Shown: in pieces, positions 46,165 through 54,889 of the stretch | Layout: each line of letters opens with the position of its first letter | How positions within the stretch are numbered: the first letter of the stretch is position 1 | Source of the DNA: JAIQFL01 sp035295745 | GTDB taxonomy: Bacteria; Acidobacteriota; Terriglobia; Bryobacterales; Bryobacteraceae | Assembly (NCBI GenBank): GCA_035295745.1 | Contig: DATGIL010000022.1 | Span: forward strand, 186,001-250,000 | Reading direction: 5' to 3' | Length of the DNA stretch: 64,000 nt | The notes under the pieces: generated by a model | Database searches by the model: none | Seen by the model: only the letters and a program-made list of their open reading frames with translations | What the model was told of the DNA's origin: nothing | Translations under genes and position numbers: made by a program

Positions 46165-46270
46165 GACGGGACGCGTCGCGAGTGCAGTGAACGACCGGGA
46201 TCGTTGGATCGGTCTCGGCAACACTCCCTTACGGTCGTGGCTCGTAACAGGAACGATGCGCGAGGGCGAC

Positions 46271-46342
46271 GATGCGTGCGCGCGACGATGCGTGCGCGAC
46301 GATGCGTGCGCGACGATGCGTGCGCGCGACGATGCGTGCGCG
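46271..46342 (+). repeat. Short tandem repeat array
   Basis: Five tandem units of GATGCGTGCGCG(CG)AC with lengths 16, 14, 14, 16 and 12 (last partial). A diverged unit precedes it at 46255-46270. The array lies between inverted copies of the 25-base repeat and could fold into alternate hairpins because GCGCGC is self-complementary. Confidence 0.88.
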
Positions 46343-46466
46343 TTGCGAGCCGCGACCGGCACGAGCCGCGACCGTAAGGGAGCGTCACGAAAGCCGACAA
46401 TGTCGTCGGAAGTGCGAATCACACGATCGCCTCGGCAACATTCCTGGTCACGGCTCGCGGCCGCTG

Positions 46467-46472
46467 TACTAT
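46467..46472 (+). promoter_or_regulatory. -10 element of the purine-nucleoside-permease-family gene
   Basis: TACTAT ends exactly 7 bases before ATG 46480 and no Shine-Dalgarno is visible, the same layout as acnA. Confidence 0.4.
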
Positions 46473-46479
46473 TGGATGC

Positions 46480-47511
46480 ATGTGCTGTAAAGCCTTCGTC
46501 CTACTGCTGGCCGCATTCACGGCGTCGTTGGCGCAATCGCCGATCCCGGTCAAAGTCGTAGTAGTGACCATGTTCGAACGCGGCGCCGATACAGGCGACG
46601 AACCAGGCGAATTTCAATTCTGGGTTGAACGCGAGAAGCTCGATCGCGTGATTCCATTCCCGCAGGGCTACCACGACTTGCGGATGAATCGCGATGGCGT
46701 GCTGGGAATGGTCACGGGGATCGGCACGGCGCGGGCTGCCGCAAGTGTAATGGCCCTGGGGCTCGACCCGCGCTTCGATTTTCGCAAGACCTACTGGGTG
46801 GTCGCCGGCATCGCGGGGATTGATCCGGTGGACGGATCTTTGGGATCCGCCGCTTGGGCGGAGTGGGTGGTGGACGGCGACCTTGCGCACGAGATTGATG
46901 CGCGAGAGATTCCCAAGAATTGGAAGACGGGTTACGTTCCGCTGCGCAAGTCAGTGCCTTACGAGCTGCCGCGGCGCGAGCCGGACGAGGGGGAGGCCTA
47001 TCATCTGAAGACCTCGCTCGTGGACTGGGCGTTCCAACTCACCAAAGACGTCGTGCTGGAAGACAGCGTCGCGATGCGCAGCCGCCGCGAGCAGTATCGC
47101 GAGACCAACGCGCGGCGCCCTCCCTTCGTGATGAAGGGCGATACACTTTCGTCGATGACGTTCTGGCACGGGAAGCTCATGGACGAATGGGCAAACGATT
47201 GGGTGAAGTACCACACGCACGGACAAGGCAATTTTGTGACTACCGCGATGGAAGACACGGGCACCTTGCAAGCTCTCACGTTTTTGAGCAAGGCGGGAAA
47301 AGTGGATCTCCATCGCGTGCTGGTGCTGCGTACGGCCAGTAACTTCGATCAGCAGCGCCCGGGGATCACAGCAGCGGAGAGCCTGGCGGAAACCAAGATT
47401 GCACAGTACAGCGCGTACCGTCCGGCGTTGGAAGCCGCCTATCGGGTGGGCCACGTAGTAGTGGAAGAACTGGCGCGGAATTGGGCGAAATATCGCGACA
47501 ACGTGCCGTAG
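46480..47511 (+). CDS. Purine nucleoside permease (NUP) family protein
   Basis: 343 residues with a signal peptide (MCCKAFVLLLAAFTASLAQS). The family pattern is clear: VKVVVVTMFERGADTGDEPG, GVLGMVTGIGTARAAASVMA, YWVVAGIAGIDPVDGSLGSA, HGQGNFVTTAMEDTGTLQAL and LRTASNFDQQRPG. Despite its name this family looks like an exported nucleoside-phosphorylase-fold protein rather than a typical membrane permease; it probably binds or processes purine nucleosides in the periplasm. Transcribed alone after the repeat region. Confidence 0.88.
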   Translation: MCCKAFVLLLAAFTASLAQSPIPVKVVVVTMFERGADTGDEPGEFQFWVEREKLDRVIPFPQGYHDLRMNRDGVLGMVTGIGTARAAASVMALGLDPRFDFRKTYWVVAGIAGIDPVDGSLGSAAWAEWVVDGDLAHEIDAREIPKNWKTGYVPLRKSVPYELPRREPDEGEAYHLKTSLVDWAFQLTKDVVLEDSVAMRSRREQYRETNARRPPFVMKGDTLSSMTFWHGKLMDEWANDWVKYHTHGQGNFVTTAMEDTGTLQALTFLSKAGKVDLHRVLVLRTASNFDQQRPGITAAESLAETKIAQYSAYRPALEAAYRVGHVVVEELARNWAKYRDNVP

Positions 47512-47527
47512 TCTTAATCTGGATCAA

Positions 47528-47543
47528 GAACTCTCTAGAGTTC
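47528..47543 (+). terminator. Small hairpin after the NUP-family gene
   Basis: GAACTC-TCTA-GAGTTC, a perfect 6-base stem, 16 bases after the stop at 47511. No clear T-run follows. Confidence 0.35.
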
Positions 47544-47604
47544 GGTCAATGCCGGTTGGCGTGGCGCCAGATACCTTGAGGAGTGCCTCGGAGGGCATCC
47601 TCAA

Positions 47605-48249
47605 GTGCGGACAGATCATGCACCAATTCGACTCGGCCTTTTGTTACTCGCGCTCGGAGTAGTCGCGCAGGCAGCTCCCATCGTCGTTCTGAATGCCTCT
47701 TTTGAAACTCTGCCGGGCAGCGGGTTGAACCATCCCAATCCGGACGGCCCCTTCTCGGACGGCCCGATCCCAAGCTGGGGCGAGTCCGGCACCGGCGCCA
47801 CGGGGCAGTATCAACCCAACACCAACGCCTTCTCCGTTCAGGATGACGGGCCAACCGTGGCTTACTCCAATAGTGGGACCATTTTTCAGGACGTGACGAA
47901 CGTGGTTGCGAATACAACCTATACCTTGATGGTGGACATCGGCAATCGCATCGATACGGGCGACTTTGCATCGGCCGACCTTTTGGTGAACGGCGTGAGG
48001 TACGCGGCCACCGGCACGACGGCCGCGAAAGGCCTGTTTGCCACTTTTACGGCAACCTATGCCGCATTGCCCGGAGACGTCGGCGACCCCATCCGAATCG
48101 AGCTGGTCTCCACGGGCGGGCAAGCCGACTTCGACAACGTCCGTATGGACGCCGTTAGCAACGCATCCCCCGTTCCGGAACCGGTGCCCACGATGCTTCT
48201 CTTTGTCGGCCTGGGCGGAGTGATGATCTGGAAGCAGCGCTTCAACTAG
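47605..48249 (+). CDS. PEP-CTERM sorted exported protein
   Basis: 214 residues from GTG 47605. Signal peptide (IRLGLLLLALGVVAQA). The mature domain is a beta-rich, Asn/Gly/Thr-rich module like those often seen in carbohydrate-binding-like exported proteins (VLNASFETLPGSG, WGESGTGATGQYQPNTNAFS, FDNVRMDAVS). The C-terminus has the sorting signal VPEPVPTMLLFVGLGGVMIW followed by basic residues, recognised by an exosortase and released into the exopolysaccharide-linked surface. The 3' end overlaps the convergent fucosidase gene by 8 bases. Confidence 0.85.
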   Translation: MRTDHAPIRLGLLLLALGVVAQAAPIVVLNASFETLPGSGLNHPNPDGPFSDGPIPSWGESGTGATGQYQPNTNAFSVQDDGPTVAYSNSGTIFQDVTNVVANTTYTLMVDIGNRIDTGDFASADLLVNGVRYAATGTTAAKGLFATFTATYAALPGDVGDPIRIELVSTGGQADFDNVRMDAVSNASPVPEPVPTMLLFVGLGGVMIWKQRFN

Positions 48250-49531
48250 TTCGTGGCCGCTCTTTGCGCACGAAGTCGGTATCCTGCCTCGGTTCGCCGT
48301 CGCACTCAATCGCGATGGTGCTGACGGGATCGTCGGGAGCCTTCTCGGGCAGACCGACGAAGCGCACGCGGAAGCGATCCTGCTCGAATTTCACTTCCTT
48401 GCCGGAGGCCAGCATGTGCGCGGACTTTACTTTGCTCATCAGGCCGCCGATGGTCGCCGTGTCGCCCGGCCAGAAGTAGTTGTGCATGTAGAGCGTGTTG
48501 CCGTTCCGCGTGAAGCTGGCGTAGTTCGAACGGCGCGGCTGGCACTTTTCCGTCTGATAGATGGCCTGCCCGTTCTTGTCCATCCATTTGCCCACAGTCG
48601 TCATGATGCGAACGGACTCCTCGGGGATCGAGCCGTCAGCTTTAGGTCCGATATTCAGCAGATAGTTGCCGGTGTCGTGCGAACAGGTGATGAGGTTGCG
48701 GACCACGGTCTTGGGCGTCTTCCAGTTGTCGTCGCTCTTGTTGAAACCCCAACTGTCGTTCATGGTCATGCATGACTCCCATGGGCGGCTGGCGGCGGTG
48801 ATGGTCTGTTCGGGCGTCGTGAAGTCGCCCTCCAGCTTGTTGCGATTGTTCACGATGATGTCGGGCTGAAGCTGGAAGACCATGGCATTCATCTTCTCCG
48901 ACTCCCACCCTTTAGCATCCAGCGGCCAGGCGACGTCGTACCAGAGCACGTCGATCTTGCCGTAATTGGTCAGCAACTCGCGGATCTGCCCGTGAATATA
49001 GGCAACGAAACGCTGGCGGGCGGACTCGTCGGTGGCGCAGCGCGCCCCATCGGGATGATGCCAATCCATGAGTGAATAGTAGAAGCCGACGCGCATGCCC
49101 TCAGCGCGGGCGGCTTCCACGTATTCCTTGACGAGATCGCGGCCCGGCCCCTGCTTCGGAGCGCAATAGTCGGTGAGCTTGGAATCGAAGTGGCAGAATC
49201 CTTCGTGGTGCTTGGTGGTCATCACCATGTACTTCTGCCCGGCCTGTTTGGCCAGTTTGGCCCAGTCGCGCGCGGCGTTCGGCTTGGGATGGAAGCGCTT
49301 GGCGAGCTGCTCGTACTCGGCGACCGGGATGCCTTCATTCTCCATCACCCATTCGTGGCGGCCCAGCACACTGTAGAGGCCCCAATGGATGAACATCCCG
49401 AAACGGGCTTCGTGCCACCACTTCATGCGGCGTTCGCGGTCGGATTCGTCACCGGCGGCAGTGGCGGCGGTGGTGATCGCCGTGGCGGCGGCACCAGCAC
49501 TCAAGAGTTGCAGATAATCGCGGCGGGTCAT
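48242..49531 (-). CDS. Alpha-L-fucosidase (GH29)
   Basis: 429 residues. N-terminus MTRRDYLQLLSAGAAATAIT is a twin-arginine-type signal. GH29 landmarks: WWHEARFGMFIHWGLYSVLG, YMVMTTKHHEGFCHFDSKLT and the nucleophile Asp199 in KIDVLWYDV. The acid/base residue is not assignable by eye. It removes terminal fucose from glycans outside the cytoplasm, fitting a soil polysaccharide degrader. Single-gene unit, convergent with the PEP-CTERM gene. Confidence 0.92.
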   Translation of the reverse strand: MTRRDYLQLLSAGAAATAITTAATAAGDESDRERRMKWWHEARFGMFIHWGLYSVLGRHEWVMENEGIPVAEYEQLAKRFHPKPNAARDWAKLAKQAGQKYMVMTTKHHEGFCHFDSKLTDYCAPKQGPGRDLVKEYVEAARAEGMRVGFYYSLMDWHHPDGARCATDESARQRFVAYIHGQIRELLTNYGKIDVLWYDVAWPLDAKGWESEKMNAMVFQLQPDIIVNNRNKLEGDFTTPEQTITAASRPWESCMTMNDSWGFNKSDDNWKTPKTVVRNLITCSHDTGNYLLNIGPKADGSIPEESVRIMTTVGKWMDKNGQAIYQTEKCQPRRSNYASFTRNGNTLYMHNYFWPGDTATIGGLMSKVKSAHMLASGKEVKFEQDRFRVRFVGLPEKAPDDPVSTIAIECDGEPRQDTDFVRKERPRTS

Positions 49532-49611
49532 GGTTCCCTCTGAGCGATTAGCATACCACGTTATCGATAATTATTGGCGAAAATTGGAGAATTCGACACT
49601 GGACGCGGCGC

Positions 49612-49840
49612 CTCACCGCGGAGACGCGAAGGCGCCGAGCAACACGCGGAGAAGACGGGCAACCGCCTGACGAACGCAAAAGATGGACGCGGCCGCAGAG
49701 CAGCCCAGGTGCGGTCGTAATTGGAAGAAGAAGCGGAGAAAGGTTGGTTGGACTCCCGTAGGCGCTCCCTTGTCTCAGGCGCTTACGCGATGTGAGACGT
49801 TCTCCGCGTTGGCTCCGCGACTTTGCGCCTCCGCGGTGAG
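49612..49840. repeat. Inverted repeat pair, ~42-base arms
   Basis: Left arm 49612-49653 begins ctcaccgcggagacgcgaag; right arm 49800-49840 is its diverged reverse complement, ending cctccgcggtgag. The arms enclose ~146 bases with no gene. It fills most of the 464-base gap 49532-49995; the rest shows only the 5' region of the LiaF-like gene. Confidence 0.8.
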
Positions 49841-49995
49841 GAGCCTGCCGGCACCCCGGTGCGCTTACCTACGCCAGACAGGCGTCCCTGCCTCGCGTCG
49901 GACCGGCCCTCCGGTTTCCGCTATTCGCAGGTAACTGCCTGGGTATTCGCCGATCTGCGCGGGAATTCCACGTGCCGCCGCTCTACGCTGAGGTC

Positions 49996-50796
49996 ATGGA
50001 TCCTCTAATGATTCTGGCCGCGATTGCAGTGGTGGCCATCGTGAGTTTCAGCGGAAATCGCCACCACCATCAACATCTACAGGGCCGTTTTATCCTGCGG
50101 TCGAATTCGGGCCTGATTCCGGGGCTGGTTCTGGTCGCGGCCGGCGCGCTCTTCTTCCTGAACAATCTGCACATCATCTACATTCACGAATGGGTGCGGT
50201 TCTGGCCCGCGATTCTGATCGCTGCCGGAATTGTCAAGCTGGTAGACTCGACGTACGCCGGCGGGAAACTCCTCGGCGGCATCCTCACAGGGGTGGGCGC
50301 GCTCTTATTGGCACGGTCGCTCGGCTATATCGACTTCGGAGTCCGCGACATCTGGCCGCTGTTCCTGATCGGGATCGGCATCCTGATGCTCGGCCAGCGG
50401 ACTTCCGACTGGCACATGCAGTTTCCCGATGCTGCCAGAGCACGCGTATCGACGGCCGACCGGGTCAAGATCGACACCGTGTTTGGGGGCGCGAAACGAG
50501 TCGTTACCAACCAGGACTTCCATGGGGGCGAGGTGGTGTCGGTCTTTGGCGGCGTAGAATTGGACCTGCGGCAAGCTGGTATGATCGCGGACTCGGCCGT
50601 ATTGGAGATCAACGCCATCTTTGGCGGAGTCGAACTGAAAATCCCGCGGAACTGGAGCGCTGTGGTGGAAGGCGTCGGCATCTTCGGAGGGTATGTGGAC
50701 AATACGATTCAGCCCGAGAATCCCGAGATGTTGGGGGTGAAGAGACTGGTGGTCCGAGGCGCTGCCATCTTCGGCGGAGTAGAAGTCAAGAATTAA
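49996..50796 (+). CDS. LiaF/DUF5668-like membrane protein
   Basis: 266 residues from ATG 49996; GTG 49972 in the same frame is possible and would add eight residues. About four membrane helices at the start (IAVVAIVSFSG, LIPGLVLVAAGALFFL, AILIAAGIVKLV, LLGGILTGVGALLLA, WPLFLIGIGILMLG), then a soluble beta-helix-like domain with the repeated ...FGG-x-x motif (TVFGGAKRVV, SVFGGVELDL, AIFGGVELKI, GIFGGYVDNT, AIFGGVEVKN). LiaF-like proteins often control cell-envelope two-component systems. It is 6 bases before the LytS-type kinase gene, supporting that role here. Confidence 0.88.
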   Translation: MDPLMILAAIAVVAIVSFSGNRHHHQHLQGRFILRSNSGLIPGLVLVAAGALFFLNNLHIIYIHEWVRFWPAILIAAGIVKLVDSTYAGGKLLGGILTGVGALLLARSLGYIDFGVRDIWPLFLIGIGILMLGQRTSDWHMQFPDAARARVSTADRVKIDTVFGGAKRVVTNQDFHGGEVVSVFGGVELDLRQAGMIADSAVLEINAIFGGVELKIPRNWSAVVEGVGIFGGYVDNTIQPENPEMLGVKRLVVRGAAIFGGVEVKN

Positions 50797-50802
50797 TTCG
50801 CA

Positions 50803-51864
50803 ATGCATCCACTGCTGGCATCGCGCGCGCGACTGCTGCTCTACCTGACGGCGTGGACCCCTGTGCTGGCGTTCCTGTCGCTGGTGATGTGGGGCGCGGG
50901 CATGCCGTGGCTGGATGCGCTGGTAGTGCTCGCTCCGGCCTGCCTGCTGGACGCCTTCGTCTGCCTGTCGCCCTGGTACATCGCTCGGGTTCGTCCGCTA
51001 CGCCTTTCGAACCTGTCCAGCCTGGGGCTCAGCTACACGGCTGCCGCCGGCGTCGCGGGACTGGTGCTGCTGGGTATCACGCGGCTGATCGCTTCCGCGA
51101 TGGAGAAGGCCCCGCCGCCGTGGGCGCTGCTGTTCGGACTCGGCGTGCTGCTATATCTGCTCTCGGTGGGACTGCATTACGCGGCGCTCGCGATGGAGGC
51201 GTCGCGGGATGCCGAGGTGCGAACCGAAGAGGCACGAGCCCTGGCTCGCGAGGCGGAGTTGCAGACACTGCGCTATCAGCTCAATCCGCACTTCCTCTTC
51301 AACAGCCTGCATTCCATCAGTGCGCTGGCGGTGCAGGATGGCGCGCGTGCGCGCGAGATGTGCATCCGGCTGGCGGACTTTCTGCGGACCAGCTTGGGAT
51401 TGGGCCAGAAACAGAGCATTCTATTGCGCGAAGAACTGGCCTTGGCGAAAAGCTATCTGGAAGTAGAAGCGGTGCGCTTCGGCCCGCGACTGCGCGTGGA
51501 TGTCGAAGTGGCGGCTGCCTGCGAGGAATGCCTGGTACCGCCGCTGCTGTTGCAGCCGCTGGTGGAGAATGCGGTGAAGCACGGGATCGCCGGGCTGGTG
51601 GAGGGCGGATCGATTCGTCTGGCCGCCGCCGTGATCGATGGGAACGTCTCCATCACGCTCGAGAATGGCTTCGACCCGGAATCGCGCGCGGCCGGCAATC
51701 TGGGGCTGGGACTGGCACACGTGCGGCGACGGCTGGAGGTGCGGTACGGGGAGGAGTCGCGATTCGATGCGGGTGCGCAGGGCGAGATCTATCGCGTCAC
51801 ATTGCGATTCCCTTGTGAATCGCCCCCCTGCGAATCGCCCATCGCTTCGAGCAGCCGCGCGTAG
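50803..51864 (+). CDS. LytS-type sensor histidine kinase
   Basis: 353 residues. Four membrane helices in residues ~10-130, then the His_kinase (PF06580-type) signature RYQLNPHFLFNSLHSIS with the phospho-acceptor His163, and an N-box/G region (PLLLQPLVENAVKHGIAG, GNLGLGLAHVRRRLEV). It senses an envelope or membrane signal and phosphorylates a LytTR regulator. The regulator gene 51789 is on the opposite strand and its 3' end overlaps this gene by 76 bases. Co-transcribed with the LiaF-like gene. Confidence 0.92.
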   Translation: MHPLLASRARLLLYLTAWTPVLAFLSLVMWGAGMPWLDALVVLAPACLLDAFVCLSPWYIARVRPLRLSNLSSLGLSYTAAAGVAGLVLLGITRLIASAMEKAPPPWALLFGLGVLLYLLSVGLHYAALAMEASRDAEVRTEEARALAREAELQTLRYQLNPHFLFNSLHSISALAVQDGARAREMCIRLADFLRTSLGLGQKQSILLREELALAKSYLEVEAVRFGPRLRVDVEVAAACEECLVPPLLLQPLVENAVKHGIAGLVEGGSIRLAAAVIDGNVSITLENGFDPESRAAGNLGLGLAHVRRRLEVRYGEESRFDAGAQGEIYRVTLRFPCESPPCESPIASSSRA

Positions 51865-52559
51865 CCCGAGCGGCTCACCGGCAACCGCGTGCCATCGGTC
51901 AGGATCGCGAGGCGGCTCTCTTTTCCGTACGGTTCGATGCGGACCACGCGTTCCAGGTTCACGATGGCGGAGCGGTGGATTCGCACGAAACGCGCGGGGT
52001 CGAGTGCCGCTTCCAGGCTGGTGATGGACTGTTGTTTGAGGTGGCTCTTGCCGCCGCTGTGGAGTGCGACGTAGTCGTCCTGCGCCTCCACGTAATCGAG
52101 CTTGTCGAGCGGAATGACGTGGACACGCGTTCCGTCCTTAACCACGATGCGCTGCGGGCGCTCGGCGGGGGTGCGCGCGGCGGCCACTTCGGTGGGCAGT
52201 TTGCGCTCGCCGAGCCGCGCCTTCGCCCGCTCCAGCGCGCGCTCGAAGCGCTCGGCGCTGAAGGGCTTCAGCAGGTAGTCCACGGCATGGGCGTCGAAGG
52301 CACGCATGGCGTACTGATCGTAGGCGGTAACGAAGACCACTACCGGAGGATGAGCGGCGGATTCGATCAGTTCGAGGACTTCGAAGCCATCCAGTTTGGG
52401 CATCTGGACGTCGAGGAACAGGAGGTCGGGATTGACCTCGCCGATCGCTTTGACCGCTTCGAAACCATTGGCGCATTCGGCAGCGATTTCGATTTCGGGA
52501 TGCGGCTGCAGCAATTCGCGGAGAAATCCCCGCGCGAGTTCCTCGTCGTCGACAATCAC
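51789..52559 (-). CDS. LytTR response regulator
   Basis: 256 residues from GTG 52559. Receiver domain: VDDEELARG with the acidic pair, phospho-Asp50 (LLFLDVQMPKLDGFEVLE), T/A in FVTAYDQYAM, and Lys in YLLKPF. LytTR DNA-binding domain from ~145 to 235: VKDGTRVHVIPLDKLDYVEA, RFVRIHRSAIVNLERVVRIE and LPVSRSGYARLLEAM. Typical members start two to five residues earlier (RAVIVDDE), so the true start may be a few codons upstream at a non-ATG codon. It is the natural partner of the facing LytS-type kinase. Confidence 0.92.
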   Translation of the reverse strand: MIVDDEELARGFLRELLQPHPEIEIAAECANGFEAVKAIGEVNPDLLFLDVQMPKLDGFEVLELIESAAHPPVVVFVTAYDQYAMRAFDAHAVDYLLKPFSAERFERALERAKARLGERKLPTEVAAARTPAERPQRIVVKDGTRVHVIPLDKLDYVEAQDDYVALHSGGKSHLKQQSITSLEAALDPARFVRIHRSAIVNLERVVRIEPYGKESRLAILTDGTRLPVSRSGYARLLEAMGDSQGGDSQGNRNVTR

Positions 52560-52872
52560 TGCCCGCAGAATGGCGTCACCTCTATAGACAATGTAGCGGA
52601 ATCACGCGCCTCGTATATGGGGGCGATTTGTGCCGCGGGCTGCGATCTCTGTCCGGCAACTGATCGGGGAAGCAATCACAAATTCTGAAGGGTGAGGTGG
52701 TAAGATGTCAATCGGCGCGTTCAGGGCGCCGCCGTGTCCGCGGAAAGGACTGAGTCCCCCTGAATGTTTGGAGTTTCCGTAGTCGGTTTTGATGAACTCT
52801 TTTCGGCCCGAGAGAGCGGACACCGGGCGCACGGCTGATCCGCATACGGACTAGCCAGGAAAGGAGATCATT

Positions 52873-54699
52873 GTGAAGAAACTTCTCCCTACCCGCGTGC
52901 TCCCCAAGCACCCGGATCTCGATCAACTCAAACGTCAGGCGAAGGAGTTGCTGAACGCAGTTCGTGCCGGCGATCCAGAGGCCGTATCCGAAGCTGCCGC
53001 GCGGTATCCGGGCGCCGATCCACAGAAATTCGCCTTGCACGATGCTCAACTGGTCCTCGCCCGGGCGTACGGATTCCAGAGCTGGCCCAGACTCAAAGCC
53101 TTCATGAGCGGGGGCATGATCAAACCGCCGGAACTGGATTCCGAGCTGGGGCGTGATGTCTGGGACACGATCACCGCCGCCGCAGCCGGCGACACCGTCA
53201 CACTTCGACGCCTGCTGGACCGCGATCGCAATCTGAGCCGTGCGGAATACTTTTACGCGCCGCCGATCGACTTTGCAGTACGAGAAGGGCATCTTGAAGC
53301 TGTGCGGATCCTGCTGGACGCAGGCGCGGCAGACTCGGAATGGAACCGCCGTAACCTCGAAAGCCTCATCGAAATGGCCCGGGACCGAGGTCATGAAGAG
53401 ATCGCGCTGCTTCTCGATGGGGTCCGCCGGCTCCGCACACCGGTTGAGCCGGCAGAGGATCATCCCATCCATCTGGCCGCGGAGCGCGATGATGTCCAGC
53501 GCGTTCGCGACCTGCTTGATGGAGAGGTAACCCTTTTGAACCGTCGCGACGCGGACGGGAGGACGCCGCTGCATCGGGCGGTGCGAGGCGCGGCACACCA
53601 GTCCATTGCTCTATTACTGGATCGTGGCGCCGACCTGAAGGCAACCGACCGCACTGGCGCCGAAGCCATTGACCTTGCGGTATGGTGCCGCAACACACTT
53701 CGGCGGGAGAGCGATTTCCAGACTGCCCGGCTGTTGCTCTCCCGCGGCAGTAGCTATGATTTGACGATTGCCGCCGCACTTGGGGACCTCGATCGGGTCA
53801 CGGCACTCCTCCACCAGAACCCCGCCTCGATCGGCGAAGCGCGTCAGAATGGGCAACGCCCACTGTCCTCCGCAGTCAAATTCGGCCACCGGGAGATCGC
53901 GCGCCTCCTGCTGGATGGCGGCGCCGATCCCAATTGGCCCGAATTCGACGCTCCCCACGGCGCTGCCCTCCACACCGCCGCGCGCGCCGGCGACCGCGAG
54001 TTGGTGGAGTTGCTGCTCGCACACGGCGCCGATCCCAACAACCATGTGAATTCGGCGGGCAATGCCGTCTACGCAGCGAAAACCCCGGAACTGCGGGCGC
54101 TGCTCATAGCGCGAGGAGGCACGCTCGATCCGTACGATCTCGTCTGGATGGATGAGGACGACGAAGTCATGCGCCGCGTGACCGAAGACCCCAGTTCAGC
54201 GGAGCTCGGCTGCGGCGGCGTATTCACGGCAGTATGCACGAAAGGGAAGCAGGATCTGCTGTTACGACTGCTGGACGCGGGCATCCGCGTGCCGCCGGTC
54301 GTGACCGGGTGCCACAGCTACCTCATCGAAAATACCGAAATGCTCCGTATCCTCCTGGCAAGCGGGATGAATCCGGACTTGCCAAACTGGGAACGTCGGA
54401 CCTTTCTGCATGATCTCTGCTCCGGTGGCAAGTTCGAGACACCGGAGGCAATCGAACGTGCGCAGATCCTGCTCGACGCGGGCGCCTCGATCTCCGCCAG
54501 AGACGAGGAGTACCGTTCGACACCGCTCGCATTGGCGGCCCGGGCGAACCTTCCGGAGATGGTGGAGTTTCTGCTGGCCCGCGGCGCACCCACCAATCTC
54601 CCCGATGACCCACCGTGGGCCACGCCTCTGGCGTGGGCCGAGAGGCGGGGACACGCAGAGGTCGCCGAGATCCTGCGGAAGCATGGCGCCAGCAGATGA
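52873..54699 (+). CDS. Ankyrin-repeat protein
   Basis: 608 residues from GTG 52873, with AAGGAG at 52861-52866. Residues ~1-110 form a separate helical head; the rest holds about 12 ankyrin repeats with motifs such as DGRTPLHRAVRGAAHQSIAL, LLLDRGADLKATDRTGAEA and LLLDGGADPNWPEFDAPHGA. No signal peptide, so a cytoplasmic protein-binding scaffold is expected. Partner unknown. It stands alone; no patatin or other common ankyrin partner is adjacent. The 190-base gap after it shows nothing recognisable. Confidence 0.92.
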   Translation: MKKLLPTRVLPKHPDLDQLKRQAKELLNAVRAGDPEAVSEAAARYPGADPQKFALHDAQLVLARAYGFQSWPRLKAFMSGGMIKPPELDSELGRDVWDTITAAAAGDTVTLRRLLDRDRNLSRAEYFYAPPIDFAVREGHLEAVRILLDAGAADSEWNRRNLESLIEMARDRGHEEIALLLDGVRRLRTPVEPAEDHPIHLAAERDDVQRVRDLLDGEVTLLNRRDADGRTPLHRAVRGAAHQSIALLLDRGADLKATDRTGAEAIDLAVWCRNTLRRESDFQTARLLLSRGSSYDLTIAAALGDLDRVTALLHQNPASIGEARQNGQRPLSSAVKFGHREIARLLLDGGADPNWPEFDAPHGAALHTAARAGDRELVELLLAHGADPNNHVNSAGNAVYAAKTPELRALLIARGGTLDPYDLVWMDEDDEVMRRVTEDPSSAELGCGGVFTAVCTKGKQDLLLRLLDAGIRVPPVVTGCHSYLIENTEMLRILLASGMNPDLPNWERRTFLHDLCSGGKFETPEAIERAQILLDAGASISARDEEYRSTPLALAARANLPEMVEFLLARGAPTNLPDDPPWATPLAWAERRGHAEVAEILRKHGASR

Positions 54700-54889
54700 T
54701 TCGGGCAATCCCGCGCAGCGGTGCCCAACGACGTTGCGTTGGAACTACATGCTTCGCGCGGCTGGCCGTTGGATGCTGGCGTGAGGCCTGGCGTCAAAGC
54801 GTCGCTACCTTCGAGCACGCCGTCGAAATAGTCACCGCGAAGCTCACTGAAAGCAAACGGACGAGAACGACAGCCGTGGCGCGTTCACA

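Larger units (their letters stand above)
46165..46479. other. Repeat-filled 315-base intergenic region
   Basis: Contains three copies of the 25-base dispersed repeat: 46221-46245 (identical to 3566-3590), 46361-46385 (inverted, 23/25) and a diverged one at about 46431-46457 (ctcggcaaca then ggctcg). Between the first two lies a short tandem array. The promoter of the next gene is at the right end. No gene is credible here. Confidence 0.8.

Noticed and set aside
46271..46342. Possible CRISPR array
   Set aside because: Units are directly adjacent with no unique spacers and there is no cas gene.
54700..54889. Possible decayed gene end after the ankyrin gene
   Set aside because: Short phrases resemble C-terminal ends of other genes, but no continuous family pattern could be built.
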